Source: Sequoia sempervirens (taxonomy: Eukaryota > Streptophyta > Pinopsida > Cupressales > Cupressaceae). Taken from it: 64,000 nt of DNA. A program made the position numbers and the translations under genes. Below the pieces are notes generated by a model. The model did no database searches. It saw only the letters and a list, made by a program, of their open reading frames with translations, and had not been told where the DNA came from. The stretch covers positions 1 through 64,000 of the forward strand of contig VDFB02275580.1 in NCBI GenBank assembly GCA_007258455.2. The letters run 5' to 3'. Every line of letters begins with the position of its first letter. The first letter of the stretch is position 1. Shown one piece after another: positions 47,401 through 59,256 of the stretch.

Positions 47401-49940
47401 TTTATCAAACAAATATTTCAAAGAAACCATACCCTTTGTAATTTTGTTACCTTTGAGTTGGATGACCCCATCCTCTAAGTCTCATATATCATTTGGGAAT
47501 AATTCATTGCATTCAGTTATACTCCCTTCGAAGTAATAATTTTCAAACATTTCTATAATTTCCAAATAGGCTTGAATATTCTTGTCATTTTCAAAAACTT
47601 GCTAACACTATGCATTGTCTGGCACACTAGGCCTTTTTATCATCTCAATTCGATATGAATCTTCTTTAAAATTACGATGAGGTAGCAACAAAAAGGTAGA
47701 AACTACTAATGAATCAACTCTTGATTTTTTTCCCTAAGCACTACTTTGATGGAGAAAGTGTCAAAATTCTTTATGTTGTCCAAGAATTTTTCCTATAATG
47801 CCTCAACCTTTCATTTTTTTCTATAAAGACTCTACACACATGTTTTGACAATTCATTCTAAATCTCCAAGAGCTCTCACAATTCTTATCCCTTTCTCTTT
47901 ATTTGTTCAAAAACCCAACAACAAAGCTTCATATTTTGTTGTATTATTGGTGTTTTAAATTCCAATTTATATGAGAAATGAAATTTATCCCTAGTTGGAG
48001 AAATTAAGACCTCCCCTGAACCAGATCCTAAATTCAAACAACTTCCATCAAACTCTAAGGTCAAAAATTCTGAAGAAATATCTGGGCTAATGAAATATGT
48101 GTAATTTTTTATTTATTTTGAGAGTAGTATATAATTACCAAATTATGACTCTTCAAATAAGATTTGAGACCTAGGATCCTCTAATTTTAGAACCGTAAAT
48201 TTGGCCTTAGGTTTTGGATCTAGCTATACCTTTTTGTTGCCTAAATAAATCAATGAATGAGACCAATCTAGTTGTATTTCTACACCTAATTCTTTGAAAA
48301 AACATGGACTTAAAGTAACATACCATACCTAGTAGGGATGTTGGTTATCAAGATTGTTAATTTGAGCCCTTTATTTGGATGAGCTACTAGAGACACATGG
48401 GCATCTTTTATCTTTCTAATTAATGGTAACCATTTAGAATCCATTAAATAGCATTTTTTGAAAGTCTTTGTTAAGGATAACCCTAAGGCTTGAGCAACCT
48501 TGTAAGAAATCACATTATCTAAGGCCCTTGATTCTATGATACAATTACTTAACTAATACTAATTAATGTAGAGGGATACATAAAAAGGGTTAGGGTTTTC
48601 TTTTGAAATAGTGGGAGTGAGATTTATGCGAGCCTAGAAGATAAACTAGAATCTGAAGATTCTTTAACATTAGCCATCAAATCTCCAATTGCTAAGTTGA
48701 CATCGGATTTTTTAGATTTGACATATTTAACTAGGTGGTCTAATTCTTTAGGATTTAGTCTCAAGTATTCTATTGTGTCAAAAGGATTAGTATATTTTTC
48801 TAAAGATGGCATGTCAGAGAATTTTTGTGTAGTATCTAAGGACTTTTGAGCCCTGAGAGATGAAAAAATGTTCTTAGATGTGAAATTAGATTTAGTAACC
48901 AAGAACTTAGGACCATTTTGAGTACCTTTCTAATTTGAGGTTTTTTTACAACAATTTAGCACAACACGAGATGAATCATCCAATATAGTGTAAATTTAAC
49001 CTCCTCTTTCAAAATTTGACTTGTATTCGAGGAAGTTGATTGTAGACTTTCCATAGTGATCAAAAATGTATTCTTCATTGGTAATATCTTTTTAGTAGTC
49101 ATTCTAATAAATCTATTCATTTTTATACAACTAGTTCCATCATGATCTTTAGTAAGGTAAAAATTACACATATTTCCTTTGCTCCCACTAGGTAGTGCCT
49201 CTATAGTGAGTCTTTATTGTGAAGGAGGTAGGTGTAACCTTCTATTTCCCGGTTGTACATACCCCTTTCTAGATATTTATCCTAGTACGATTACAGCAAT
49301 GGTTGTGAATTCTTTGGTATTTGTCTTTTCAAGGCAATGATATCATTTTCCAATCTCTATATCATAAGATTAGAAGAAGTAGAGGTTTGGGGCTTACTTG
49401 TATGATGTTCTCTTTTGTATTTCATAGTAGTAATGAGATCATCTTCTAATTCAACTTCCATACTCTATGTTCTAGCCAAAACAACAACCCTTGCTCTTCT
49501 TAAATGGAAGTTGATATCTGATGGTTGTGTATTAATAAAGAAGCACTTCTAATTTTCAGGAGTGGGTCTTTATGCAATATCAATTTTATTCACAAACTTA
49601 TTAAGTTTTTCCAAACATTCTTGCATAGGTTTGTGAACCTTTTTCTTCAATTGCATCAACTATGTAAATAAGGAATGTTCATCTTAAACACACTTAAACC
49701 TATCTTCAATTTCTCCTTGTTGCATCCCATGAATTAATGGAACCATTTGGTAAATGATAAAACCATTTAGTAAAAACCTTCACCAGTGATTCTATAAATA
49801 ATCTGATATAGTAAAAGTTGGAAGTTGGGTCCACAAACAAGGAAATTTTTGGCCAAAACAAAAAAAATTGTAGGAAATGCATACACATTTTAAAAAAATG
49901 TGTACGTGCTTTGGATCTGGTACCCAAGCTTAAATACAAA

Positions 49941-50760
49941 CGTGTATGAATTTAGATTCAGGTACGCACCCTAAAATGTGTACATGTTACTAAAATGCAT
50001 GTGTTTTATAACATGCGCGTGTTTCTTAAAGCTATTTGATTTTTTAAATTAATGATTGCGTTATTCATTTTCTCATTGCAATTTTTCTGCACACCTAAGG
50101 GAGAGCTTAATTCACATACGCATTCTTGAGGGCCTAATTCAACCAAATTTTCATTGCCACCTCCTCCCATCGACACAACCGACCTTAGCGACCTCCAGGT
50201 TGGTTGAATTCTATTTTCTTTTTGCTTTATATCTTACATTTTTGTTTTGTAATTGTTGTTTACTTTTTGTTTGTTTTGTTTGTTTTACATTGAATATTTT
50301 ATAGTTTTAAAATTGTATTTAAAACCAAAAAATTTAGATTGTAAATTGAAAACCATAAAATCTATACCTAAATTAACTAGAATTTAACCTAAATTGGACA
50401 CATTTAACTTAGAAATCAAAACCCTAAACCATAGGTTCCAAAAAGCATAGACCAAAAAACTAAAACCCTTAATCCTAAGACCTAAACCCTAAAATATAAA
50501 CCTAAAACCCTAAACCCTAAAACCTAAACCTAAATTAGATTTATAATGTCTAGATTTGTTGTCTTTTTACTAGCCCTGAAATCACACATAATCCCTAGAT
50601 AGATCTATTTATAATGTCATAAAATTATAATCCCTAGATAGGTCTATTCATGCTTAGGTGCACAAGTCCCTAAAATTTGTATCTATGCCCCTATACATAC
50701 CTCTAAGGAAATCAAAACCAAGTATCAAATTTCATCAAAATAGGCTAAGCAAGTACAATT
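49941..50760. other. No gene; short CG-rich-core motifs and telomere-like tract
   Basis: 49880-50040 has several 'gtgtacg', 'cgtgta' and 'gcgcgtgt' motifs in both orientations, as seen in subterminal regions of some DNA transposons. No protein-like frame is supported. Confidence 0.4.
50395..50540 (+). repeat. Degenerate telomere-like CCCTAAA tract
   Basis: Interrupted runs of AAACCCTAAA and AACCTAAA. Plant telomere repeat is CCCTAAA/TTTAGGG. Same flavour as the large array at 55564. Confidence 0.75.
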
Positions 50761-50763
50761 TAC

Positions 50764-51370
50764 CACTTAATTTTAACCTTACAAGGAAAATGAAACCATA
50801 TAGTTACTAGAAGTCAACACAAAACCAATTGAATATACATGAAATTTCCCTGGTAGCACACCATCCACATGCACTACCTACCTATCCCCCTTTATGGGTG
50901 GCTCCCAACCTACCTCTCCATATAATTTAGAATTATGAGGGCTCCTAGAGTGCTCTCTCTCACTCTCTCCACCTTTAGGCTTCTCCTCTCTATTCTCCTA
51001 AGAATGATGGGAATGCATTTAATGGGATAACTCTTGATGAGGGCCCCTTACTATTATATCATGAAGGAGATCAATAAATTGAGGACCACTAATAGGATTC
51101 ATAGGTGGGTTCTTAGCCTTCCCCTCATTCCCACTTTGACGAGTGACATGATGCCTAGGAGGCATCTTTCATTGACAATCAATGCATAGGTTAGGACATG
51201 CATAGAATCATCTAAAAAGAATCACTAAGGCATGAAATTCATTAGTCAAAGATAGAATGATGCAATAATTTAAAATTAACAACCACACACCACTCAATTT
51301 TAACCTTGCATGGAAAATTAAACCATATGGTTACTAGAAGTCAACACAAAACCAATTGAATATACATGAT
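50764..51370 (+). repeat. Direct repeat of about 80 bp flanking a gag fragment
   Basis: 50764-50843 and 51291-51370 share 'ttttaacctt', 'ggaaaat(g/t)aaaccatat' and 'ttactagaagtcaacacaaa', then 'accaattgaatatacatga'. The gag-like fragment at 50880-51165 lies between them. Confidence 0.8.
50880..51165 (-). pseudogene. Gag-like N-terminal fragment
   Basis: From ATG 51165 the minus strand reads MPPRHHVTRQSGNEGKAKNP, then GPQFIDLLHDIIV to a TAA at 51019-51021. In-frame text continues (ENREEKPKGGE, SPHNSKLYGE). The basic start and charged tail resemble the N-terminal part of plant retrotransposon gag. No further gag core is found, so identification is tentative. Confidence 0.4.
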
Positions 51371-52157
51371 TTAATAAAATTAAACTCTCTATCATAAAAT
51401 AAATTTTATATGAATATGCTTTTTGGCACTAATTCTCAAAATCATATTTATTGCAATAAAATTTCAAGGTTCATGGTCTATAATAGACAATGAAAAGGAA
51501 TGGACAATTTGTAATTTTATATATTCCTCTTCATGGATGTAATACTTAGAACTTTCAAAAGTGACAACATTTGAGACTTATAAATATATCTAGATCAAAT
51601 ATATAATAAAAAAACCTGAGAAACTTTTGAAATAGCCATGATTATCTTCTCAAACTAGTAAGGAAATATAGGCTAGTTAAGAAAAACAACTCTAGAAATT
51701 TAGTTAGAAATTAAACCAAAATATCACCTTCCCAAAATCACACAATCATGAAATGCCAACAATAAATTATGATAAAGTAGCTCATTAAATTATACTTAAT
51801 ACATTTATAATTTTTCCACTCAAGTCAAATCAATGAAGTAGGACCTTGATATTATTATTTAGACATTTTAAATTAGGCCATTGTGTTGAAATCAAAATTT
51901 AAGATAAAGTTCTTGAATTTAATCAAGGGTACATGTACATGAATTTAATTGTATAATTTAATGTACATGCTATGGATGTTATGGATTTTTTATTATTATA
52001 AATTGAATGTTTCTTCAAATGAAATGTATTTTAAATTTTTGCACGTTCAATGTGATTTATAACTTTCAAATCGTGTACATTATTTAATTATTTTGTTGAT
52101 ATATATCTATATATATATATTAATCGTTTAACATGTAGTTGCCATTTCATTGTTCAC
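51371..52157. other. AT-rich, no gene seen
   Basis: No supported feature. It precedes the multi-exon relic and may hold its promoter. Confidence 0.4.
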
Positions 52158-54130
52158 ATGGAGCCTAAATTTAACATAGAATATTTTATACCTAATGCAC
52201 AACCTGAAGATCCCATACATCCAAATCCGTCACCACAACAAAACCCCACACCTCCACACTCTCCACCTCCTAACTCCCCACGCCCTATAGTAAATCAGGC
52301 CTAGTTAAGAGAGAGAATTAGAACAAACCTTAATGTCATTCAGGAAAATATAGATTCAATAAAAAATGATCCTAATATCCCCCCATCTGGCATGGTTTGA
52401 ATATTTGATGCAAACTATTGTCAATTTTGTTCGATCTATTGATGTGGACCTAGTTAGGTTCCATCAATGGAGAGAAGAGAGGAGACAATTCTATGCAGAT
52501 GGATTGTCCTATAAATAAATTAATGACCTTAAAATTACCAAACAATCCATTTTCCAACATTCTTTTAGGCCCAAACAAACAAACCAATTCCATCCACCAA
52601 AATATGAATTTCAATTAAATGGTGTAGGCACCCACAGATAGCTACAAAATTTTAGGATAGATGGTGGATGGTGTTTGATACTCCACCACATGGAAATTAT
52701 GAGGTGTCCCTATACTTTTTGAGAAAGTTATGGGCTGAGTTTGAGTTGGGTTTAAAACCCAACTATTTTGATGAGTTCATTTCAGGGAGTTGGGCATGCC
52801 ATGCCCCAACATAGATTAGGAGCATGTGTTGATCCTCAGCGACGTGCTCCAATTGCTCCTATTGTTGATCCTCCTTATCCTAGTGTTCCCACTACATTTT
52901 AGTAGTAGACGATGTTGTTGACATTAGGAGCATTGAGTTCTCTTTTAGGAAATCTCACTCATCAAACTACACACATTGTGGCTTTAAAGTGGGCAGTAGA
53001 GAGCATGGAGGCTCAGGCTATGGGAATACTTAGGCATCCACTTCAGGTGACCCACATGCATCTAGGATGGAGTCATATATGGATTTACTATATTCTGAGG
53101 AACATCCTACACAAGTATGTTAATCTTTTGAACTTAGGCACATTTAAATAATTTTTTTGAAATGTGCAAAATTCATGTAAATAATAACATCAAATTATAT
53201 ATATATATAATATTAATTCAAGAAGTGTTTGGTGTAGATGCATGATCACACGATGCCTGAATCTCAATATGATCATGTTTGTATTTCGAGTGTTGTAGAA
53301 TTGGGCTCACCTTGTAGTCAGGTACAAACCAATATATATTTCAATTTATGTGGACATATCTAATTTAATTTGAATTTGTACACATGTGTAAAATTAAATA
53401 TATTGTATCTAGATGTAGGGAGGTCATGCGATGTTGAGTACCGACCAACCACAAGTTGTGGTGAGTGCTCCTGAGTCATGTCATCAGCTCAGGTGCACGC
53501 TTTCAAAAGTTTGTTAAGTTTAAATTAAATACACATCATAGATCTAATTTAATTTGAATTTGTACACATGTGTGAATGATCTATACTTTGTTGTATCTAT
53601 ATGTAGGGAATTCATGTGATACCCATAGCGTGCGCACTTGAGACATCATCAACATTTACGCATGGGAAATCTCAGGTGCGTGATCATGAGGTCATATCAT
53701 TCGAGGTTGTAAACTTTACTAAATCTCCTATACAATTTTTAGGGACCTTTTAAATATATATATTTGAGGTTCTAACATATTGTTTGTTTTATATGAATAT
53801 TTAGGATATAGTAGATCAAGCATAATTTGGACCTTTTTGATTGACAGTTATGCTACCTATTGAACAAAATGTGCCAGTAGATTCACATGATCATATGGTA
53901 GTTTATGCATACTAAAAATCATTTTTACTGTATTTACTAGATATTTAATTAAATTTATTTTTATCAAACTTTTATATTTTCAAGTTTATATGTTAAATTA
54001 TATCAAAATTTCTAAATAAATCTAAATCTAATTTCAAGTTTCTTGTACTCTTTTATAGCATGATACGGGTACATCTAGTCTACGTGGACCAAAGAGGAGA
54101 CTTGATTGGACTGAATGCCCTGATAGTTAG
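52158..54130 (+). pseudogene. Unidentified multi-exon gene relic
   Basis: Starts at ATG 52158 with a Pro-rich N-terminus (EPKFNIEYFIPNAQPEDP, then repeated PP.SP). A helical part follows in a shifted frame (LMQTIVNFVRSIDVDLVRF, HQWREERRQFYADGL). 52912-53114 ends in a codon followed by GTATGT. Short exons bounded by AG and GT then follow: 53238-53321 (84 nt), 53419-53492, 53607-53675 (69 nt), a piece after 53803, and a last exon 54059-54130 (HDTGTSSLRGPKRRLDWTEC, stop). Upstream stops and frameshifts make function unlikely. I do not recognise the family; a DNA-transposon accessory protein is one possibility. Confidence 0.45.
53359..53700 (+). repeat. 184-bp duplicated intron-exon unit
   Basis: 'tctaatttaatttgaatttg' then 'tacacatgtgt' occurs at 53359 and 53543, each followed by 'ttgtatct', an AT-rich stretch, 'atgtaggga' and an exon ending CTCAG-GT. 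This is an internal exon duplication of the gene relic. Confidence 0.75.
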
Positions 54131-55114
54131 ATGGTTTTAAATTTTATGGACTACAGATCTCTAGTTTTATTTAAATATATGTGTTGGACTTGACATATAC
54201 ATTTTGAACATGTTATTTCATGGACCATTTCACATACATTATATAGATTAATATGATCATGTTTGTGTTTATGTATATTAGTTTACTTTAATATGATGAT
54301 TATATATATGCACTCAATTATGATCATGTTATGTTCATTTTGATGATTATATGCACTCATGTATGTATACATATTTTATCTAATTTTCAAGTAATATGCA
54401 CTATATAAATTCTTATCTAGAATCAAATTTCATATATATTTACATGTCATTGTTGAATTAAGTTTAGACATGTTTTAAAATGATTAAATCTTAAAATTTC
54501 AATAATTTATCACATGGTTAGGTGACAAATTAAAACATTCCTTAAATAGTTTAGATCATATTCATAATAAATTAGGGGTAGGTAATTGTAACTATTTTCC
54601 AATTCTAGCAAATATTTGAATCATTGAATAAAAGTCTATCTCCTTGTATGTATAAAATGTATAATCTATATGATTGAACAATTATATAAAATATGTTAAA
54701 TACAAGACATGATTTTTATAAGATAAAATTGGAACAAGATATTTAAAAAGTGACTAATAAGTTCATTGAAGTTCATACATCAAACAAACATATATAATGT
54801 ATATTGATGTTTAATAAAACTATATAACATGATGAAACATATATGTGCATGTAGATACAATTAAAGCTTATCAACTTTTAGGTCAAGACCACAAATTAAC
54901 ATTTACATAGTCTCTTGATAAAAAAAATTTACAATGACAATCACATGGTAGACTGACTTAATGAGAACTTGCAAAAATAATTAATGTAAGTAAAGTAACT
55001 ATAGTTTTTATGAGTCATTTAACTAAATAATTCGTGCAAGAAAAGAAAAATATATAGTAAAAGTTAGAAAATTGGATATTATAAATTCCTTACAAATTCA
55101 AGTGATGTTTTCCA
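54131..55114. other. AT-rich spacer, no gene seen
   Basis: Downstream flank of the multi-exon relic. Only short AT repeats. Confidence 0.5.
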
Positions 55115-55563
55115 TAGGATGGATTAAGGGGACCTAAGAGGATATAGCTTAAGAGGTCCTAAGATAATGCCTTAAGGGTAGTTATGAGAATGACTTAAGG
55201 GGATGCAAGAGGGTGGATTTAGGGGAGTTAATAGAATGACTTAAAGGGATGCAAGAGGGTTGGTTAAGGGGAGTTAAGAGAATGACTTAAAGGGATGCAA
55301 GAGGGTGGATTAAGGGGATGCATGTCATGAACCCTAGGATATGGCTTAGCGCATCCTAAGAGGATGGCTTAAGGGGAATTATGAGAGTGACTTAAGGGAT
55401 GCAATATGGTGGATTAAGGGATGTAAGAGGATATTACTTAAGGGTCCTTTAAGAGGATGGCTTAAGGGGATGCAAGAGGGTGGATTAAGGGGAGTTGATA
55501 GAATGACTTAAAGGGATGTAAGAGGGTGGATTAAGGGGAGTTGAGAGAATGACTTAAAGGGAA
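55115..55563 (+). repeat. Satellite array A1, G-rich (TTAAGGGG) units
   Basis: About nine irregular subunits of roughly 50 bp such as 'gacttaaagggatgcaagag' + 'ggtggattaaggggagtt'. Strong G over C bias on the plus strand. Confidence 0.9.
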
Positions 55564-57435
55564 TAAGCATCTCATCAAGCCTAGAAACCCTAAACCCTAA
55601 ACCATAGGACCTAAAGCCTAGGAGATGAACCCTAAACCATTAACCCATATAGATTTGTTATTCTAAGCATCTCATAAACCCTAGAATCCCTAAACCTTAA
55701 ATCATAGGACCTAAAGCCTAGGAGATTAACCCTAAACCATTAACCCATATAGATTTGTTATTCTAAGCATCTCATGAACCCTAGAAACCCTAAACCGTAA
55801 ACCATAGCACCTAAAGCCTAGCAGATGAACTCTAAACCCTTAACCCATATAGAGTGACTTAAGTGATGCAAGATGGTGGATAAAGGGGAGTTGAGAGAAT
55901 TACTTAAAGGGATGAATTAAAGGGATTAGGCATCTCATGAACCCTAGAAACCCTAAACCCTAAACCATAGGACCTAAAGCCTAAGAGATGAACCCTAAAC
56001 TATTAGCCCATATAGATTTGTTATTCTAAGCATCTCATGAATCCTAGAAACCATAAACCATAAACCATAGGGCCTAAAGCCTAGGAGATGAACCCTAAAC
56101 CATTAAACCATATAGATTTTTTATTATAAGCATCTCATATTGAACCCTAGAAACCCTAAACCCTAAACCATAGGACCTAAAGCCTAGGAGATGAACCCTA
56201 AACCATTTACCAATATAGATTTGTTATTCTAAGCATCTCATGAAACCTAGAAATCATAAACCCTAAACCATAGGACCTAAAGCATAGGAGATGAACCCTA
56301 AACCATTAACCCATATAAAATTTTTATTCTAAGCATCTCATGAACTCTAGAAACCCTAAACCCTAAACCATATGACCTAAAACCTAGGAGATGAACCCTA
56401 CACCATTAACCCATATAGATTTGTTATTCTAAGCATCTCATGAAACCTAGAAATCATAAACCTTAAACCATAAGACCTAAATCCTAGTAGATGAACAATA
56501 AACCATTAACCCATATAGATTTTTTATTCTAAGCATCTCATGAACCCTAGGATCTAAAGCCTAGGAGATGAACCCTAAACCCTTAAAACTCATATAGATT
56601 TTTTATTCTAAGCATCTCATCAACCCTAGGATATGAAGATCCTAAAACCTTAACCCTAAGACCTAAATCCTAGGAGATGAACCCTAAACCCTTTATAGAT
56701 TTGTTATTCTGAGCATCTCATGAACCCTAGGATATAAAGCCTAGGATGTTAACCCAAAACCCTTGAAACCCATATAGATTTGTTATTCTAACCATCTCAT
56801 GAACCCTAGGATATGAAGATCCTAAGCCCTTAACCCTAATACCTAGATCCTAAGAGATGAACCCTAAACCCTTTATAGATTTGTTATTATAAGCATCTCA
56901 TGAACCCTAGCATATAAAGATCCTAAACCCTTAAACCTATGATCTAAATCCTAGGAGGTGAACCCTAAACCCTTAAAACCCATATAGAATTGTTATTCTA
57001 AGAATCTCATGAACCCTATGATATGAAGATCCTAAAACCTTAACCCTAAGACCTAAATCCTAGGAGATGAACCCTACACCCTTTATACATTTGTTATTCT
57101 AAGCATCTCATGAACCCTAGGATATGAAGATTTTAATGAACCTTAAACCCTTAAAACCCATACAGATTTGCTATTCTAAACATCTCATGAACCCTAGGAT
57201 ATGAAGATCCTAAACACTTTTAACCCTAAGACCTAAATCCTAGGAGATGAACCCTAAACCCTTTACTCATATAGATTTGTTATTCTAAGAATCTTGTGAA
57301 CCCTAAACCCTTAACCCTAGATCTAAAGCCTGGGAGATGAACCCTAAACCCTTAACCCATATAGATTTGTTATTCTAAGCATCTCATGAACCCTAGGATA
57401 TGAAGATCCTAAGCCCTTAACCCTAAGACCTAAAT
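55564..57435 (+). repeat. Satellite array B, CCCTAAA-containing units of about 100 bp
   Basis: Roughly 18 units. Each carries 'gatttgttattctaagcatc' then 'tcatgaacccta', followed by AAACCCTAAACC text, 'ggacctaaagcctaggagat' and 'gaaccctaaacc'. Spacing is 80-105 bp. One A-type fragment (about 55853-55935) is embedded. The C-rich strand is on plus, opposite to arrays A1 and A2. Confidence 0.93.
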
Positions 57436-58200
57436 CCTAGGAAATAAATTAAGGGAATGCAAGACAATGGATTAAGGGTAGATAAGAGGATATGGCTTAA
57501 TGGGTCCTAAGAGGATGGCTTAAGGGGAATTGAGAGAGTGACTTAATGGGATGCAAGAGGATGGATTAAGGGTAGATATACAAGGATATAGATTAAGGGG
57601 TCCTAAGAGGATGGCTTAAGAGGAATTAATAGAGAGACTTAATGGGATGCAAGAAGATGAATTAAGGGTAAACATATGAGGATATGGCTTAAGGGGTCCT
57701 AAGAGGATGACTTAAGGGGGATTAATAGAGAGACTTAAGGGGATGAAAGAGGATTTATTAATGGTAGATATATGAGGATATGGCTTAAGGGGTCCTAAGA
57801 GGATGGCTTAAGGGGTTTTGAGAGAGTGACTTAAGGGGGTGCAAGTGGATGGATTAAGGGTAGATATATGAGGATATGGATTAAGGAGTCCTAAGAGGAT
57901 GGCTTAAGGGGAATTAATAGAGAGACTTAAGGGGATGCAATTGGATGGATTAAGGGTAGACATATGAGGATATGGTTTAAGGGGTCCTAAGAGGATGTCT
58001 TAAGGGGTGTTGAGAGAGTGACTTAAGGGGATGCAAGAGGATGGATTAAGGGTAGATATACAAGGATATGGATTAAGGGTCCTAAGAGGATGGATTAAGA
58101 GGAATTAATAGAGAGACTTAAGGGGATGCAAGAGGATGGATTAATGGTACATAAGAAGATGGCTTAAGGGGTCCTAAGAGAATGGATTAAAGGGATATGA
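57436..58200 (+). repeat. Satellite array A2, units of about 97 bp
   Basis: About seven units of 'gaggatatggcttaaggggt' + 'cctaagaggatggcttaagg' + 'ggaattaatagagagactta' + 'aggggatgcaagaggatgga' + 'ttaagggtagata'. Units are more regular than A1, suggesting later amplification. Confidence 0.93.
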
Positions 58201-58289
58201 AATCAATTATAAACTTTTTATAAAATGACAATGAATTATTTAGTTTTATATTTATACTATCAATTAAATGTATCTAGAACTATATATAG

Positions 58290-59256
58290 TTACTTGTCTC
58301 TAGATTCGAACTCCATCTTAATATATATGCATGTCCTCTCTTTTTTTAATGCATCTATGATTGTCTCATGATCATCCATTGAAAGTCTCCATAACACTTT
58401 ATTAGCAGGCCTCCCTTGATATCTAACTAGTTTTATATTGGTTGCCAAAATCAAATGTGAATAATGTATAATCTTCTTGTGTCTTTCATAATCTTCAAAT
58501 GCAGGCAAGCCATTCTTTCTTATCAAATATTTTTGAAGCTAGGTGCCAACAACAATCATTGAACCAGTTGGATACTCAAAGTTGTCATCATTGACTCTAG
58601 GATGTACCAACTTATGTTTTCTATCAACACATCTAGCCAACCAATACTTTGTCTCCTCTTCATTCCACTCAAGTGCAATAACAACATACACATGTCCTAC
58701 AAAAATAAATAAAAAATTCAATAAAGAGTGACTTATATTTAATTCACATATAAAAATGCATACATATAAAATTCAATTCAATTTAATGTACCTTCTTGTA
58801 TAAGATCTGAAACACGATCATAATCATCTGATGTGAACACTTGATTATCTTTAATTGTCGTTCCATGTTGAACATGTGTCGATGTAGGTGTTAAGTGCAA
58901 TACAAAATTGACAAAAGCATGCAAGCTCCCTTGTCCATATTTTCCATGTTTTTGCATTCAAACTATTAAACGAATGCCATTTTGTAGATCCATCAATTGT
59001 TTCAAAATATTGTCGAGAAAAATATCATTTTCTTAAACTAACCAAAAGAAGCATTGAATTATTGATCTCTCACTTGTTCTTGTAGCTAATTTGGTATTGC
59101 ACCAATCTACAATTGCACAAGCATCTATGAATTTCACAACATCCTCAAATTTTAGTTGCTCTCTAGCAAGAACTCTTTTCACATGTGCACCTGATCCATC
59201 GTGTTCTCCTTTACCATGCCCAGCTTCAAATAAACTCCACATTTGCTGAATATTAT
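58290..59256 (-). pseudogene. Unidentified plant gene relic with 'GHGKGEHDG' motif
   Basis: Reading right to left: WSLFEAGHGKGEHDGSGAHV then KRVLAREQLK and IVDWCNTKLA (59242-59033); after a frameshift YFETIDGSTKWHSFNSLNA and ELACFCQFC (to about 58800). A GT...AG intron lies at about 58790-58703 (donor GAAG-GTACAT, acceptor TTTGTAG-GAC). Then VVIALEWNEEETKYWLARCV and YPTGSMIVVGT, TAG at 58539-58541, and IIHYSHLILATNIKLVR to the stop at 58290. I recall plant proteins with the order GHGKG.HDGAGA - HSF - ACFC - 'Y.LA', often near transposons, but cannot name the family. The G1-related LTR inserted at 59257 cuts off its 5' part. Confidence 0.5.

Larger units (their letters stand above)
43780..49940 (-). 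pseudogene. Antisense Ty3/gypsy gag-protease-RNase H relic
   Basis: Reading right to left: a gag fragment (WFYHLPNGSINSWD near 49760), a degenerate knuckle (CNFYLTKDHDGTSC near 49170-49130), a helical stretch (48902-48624), a protease-like domain (DNVISYKVAQALGLSLTKTF, IPTRYGMLL; 48525-48310), then an RNase H core (LEFDGSCLNLGSGSGEVLIS near 48057, with YEALLLG in a shifted frame), RPSVPDN and WQVF-like linker (here QVFEND) to 47401. After the inserted copia-type element it resumes at 43948 (DRSIKKRKLGKP, GEYDSTNIGDLDFLKMVYIG), the segment that normally precedes reverse transcriptase, and ends at 43780. Many stops. The RNase H before RT order is one I recall from some plant gypsy polyproteins. 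Confidence 0.7.

Noticed and set aside
55564..57435. A true telomere or chromosome end
   Set aside because: CCCTAAA motifs are embedded in complex units of about 100 bp and the sequence continues for kilobases on both sides, so this is an interstitial satellite.
55115..58200. CRISPR-like array
   Set aside because: Units are contiguous and diverged, with no identical repeat/unique spacer alternation, and the context is eukaryotic.
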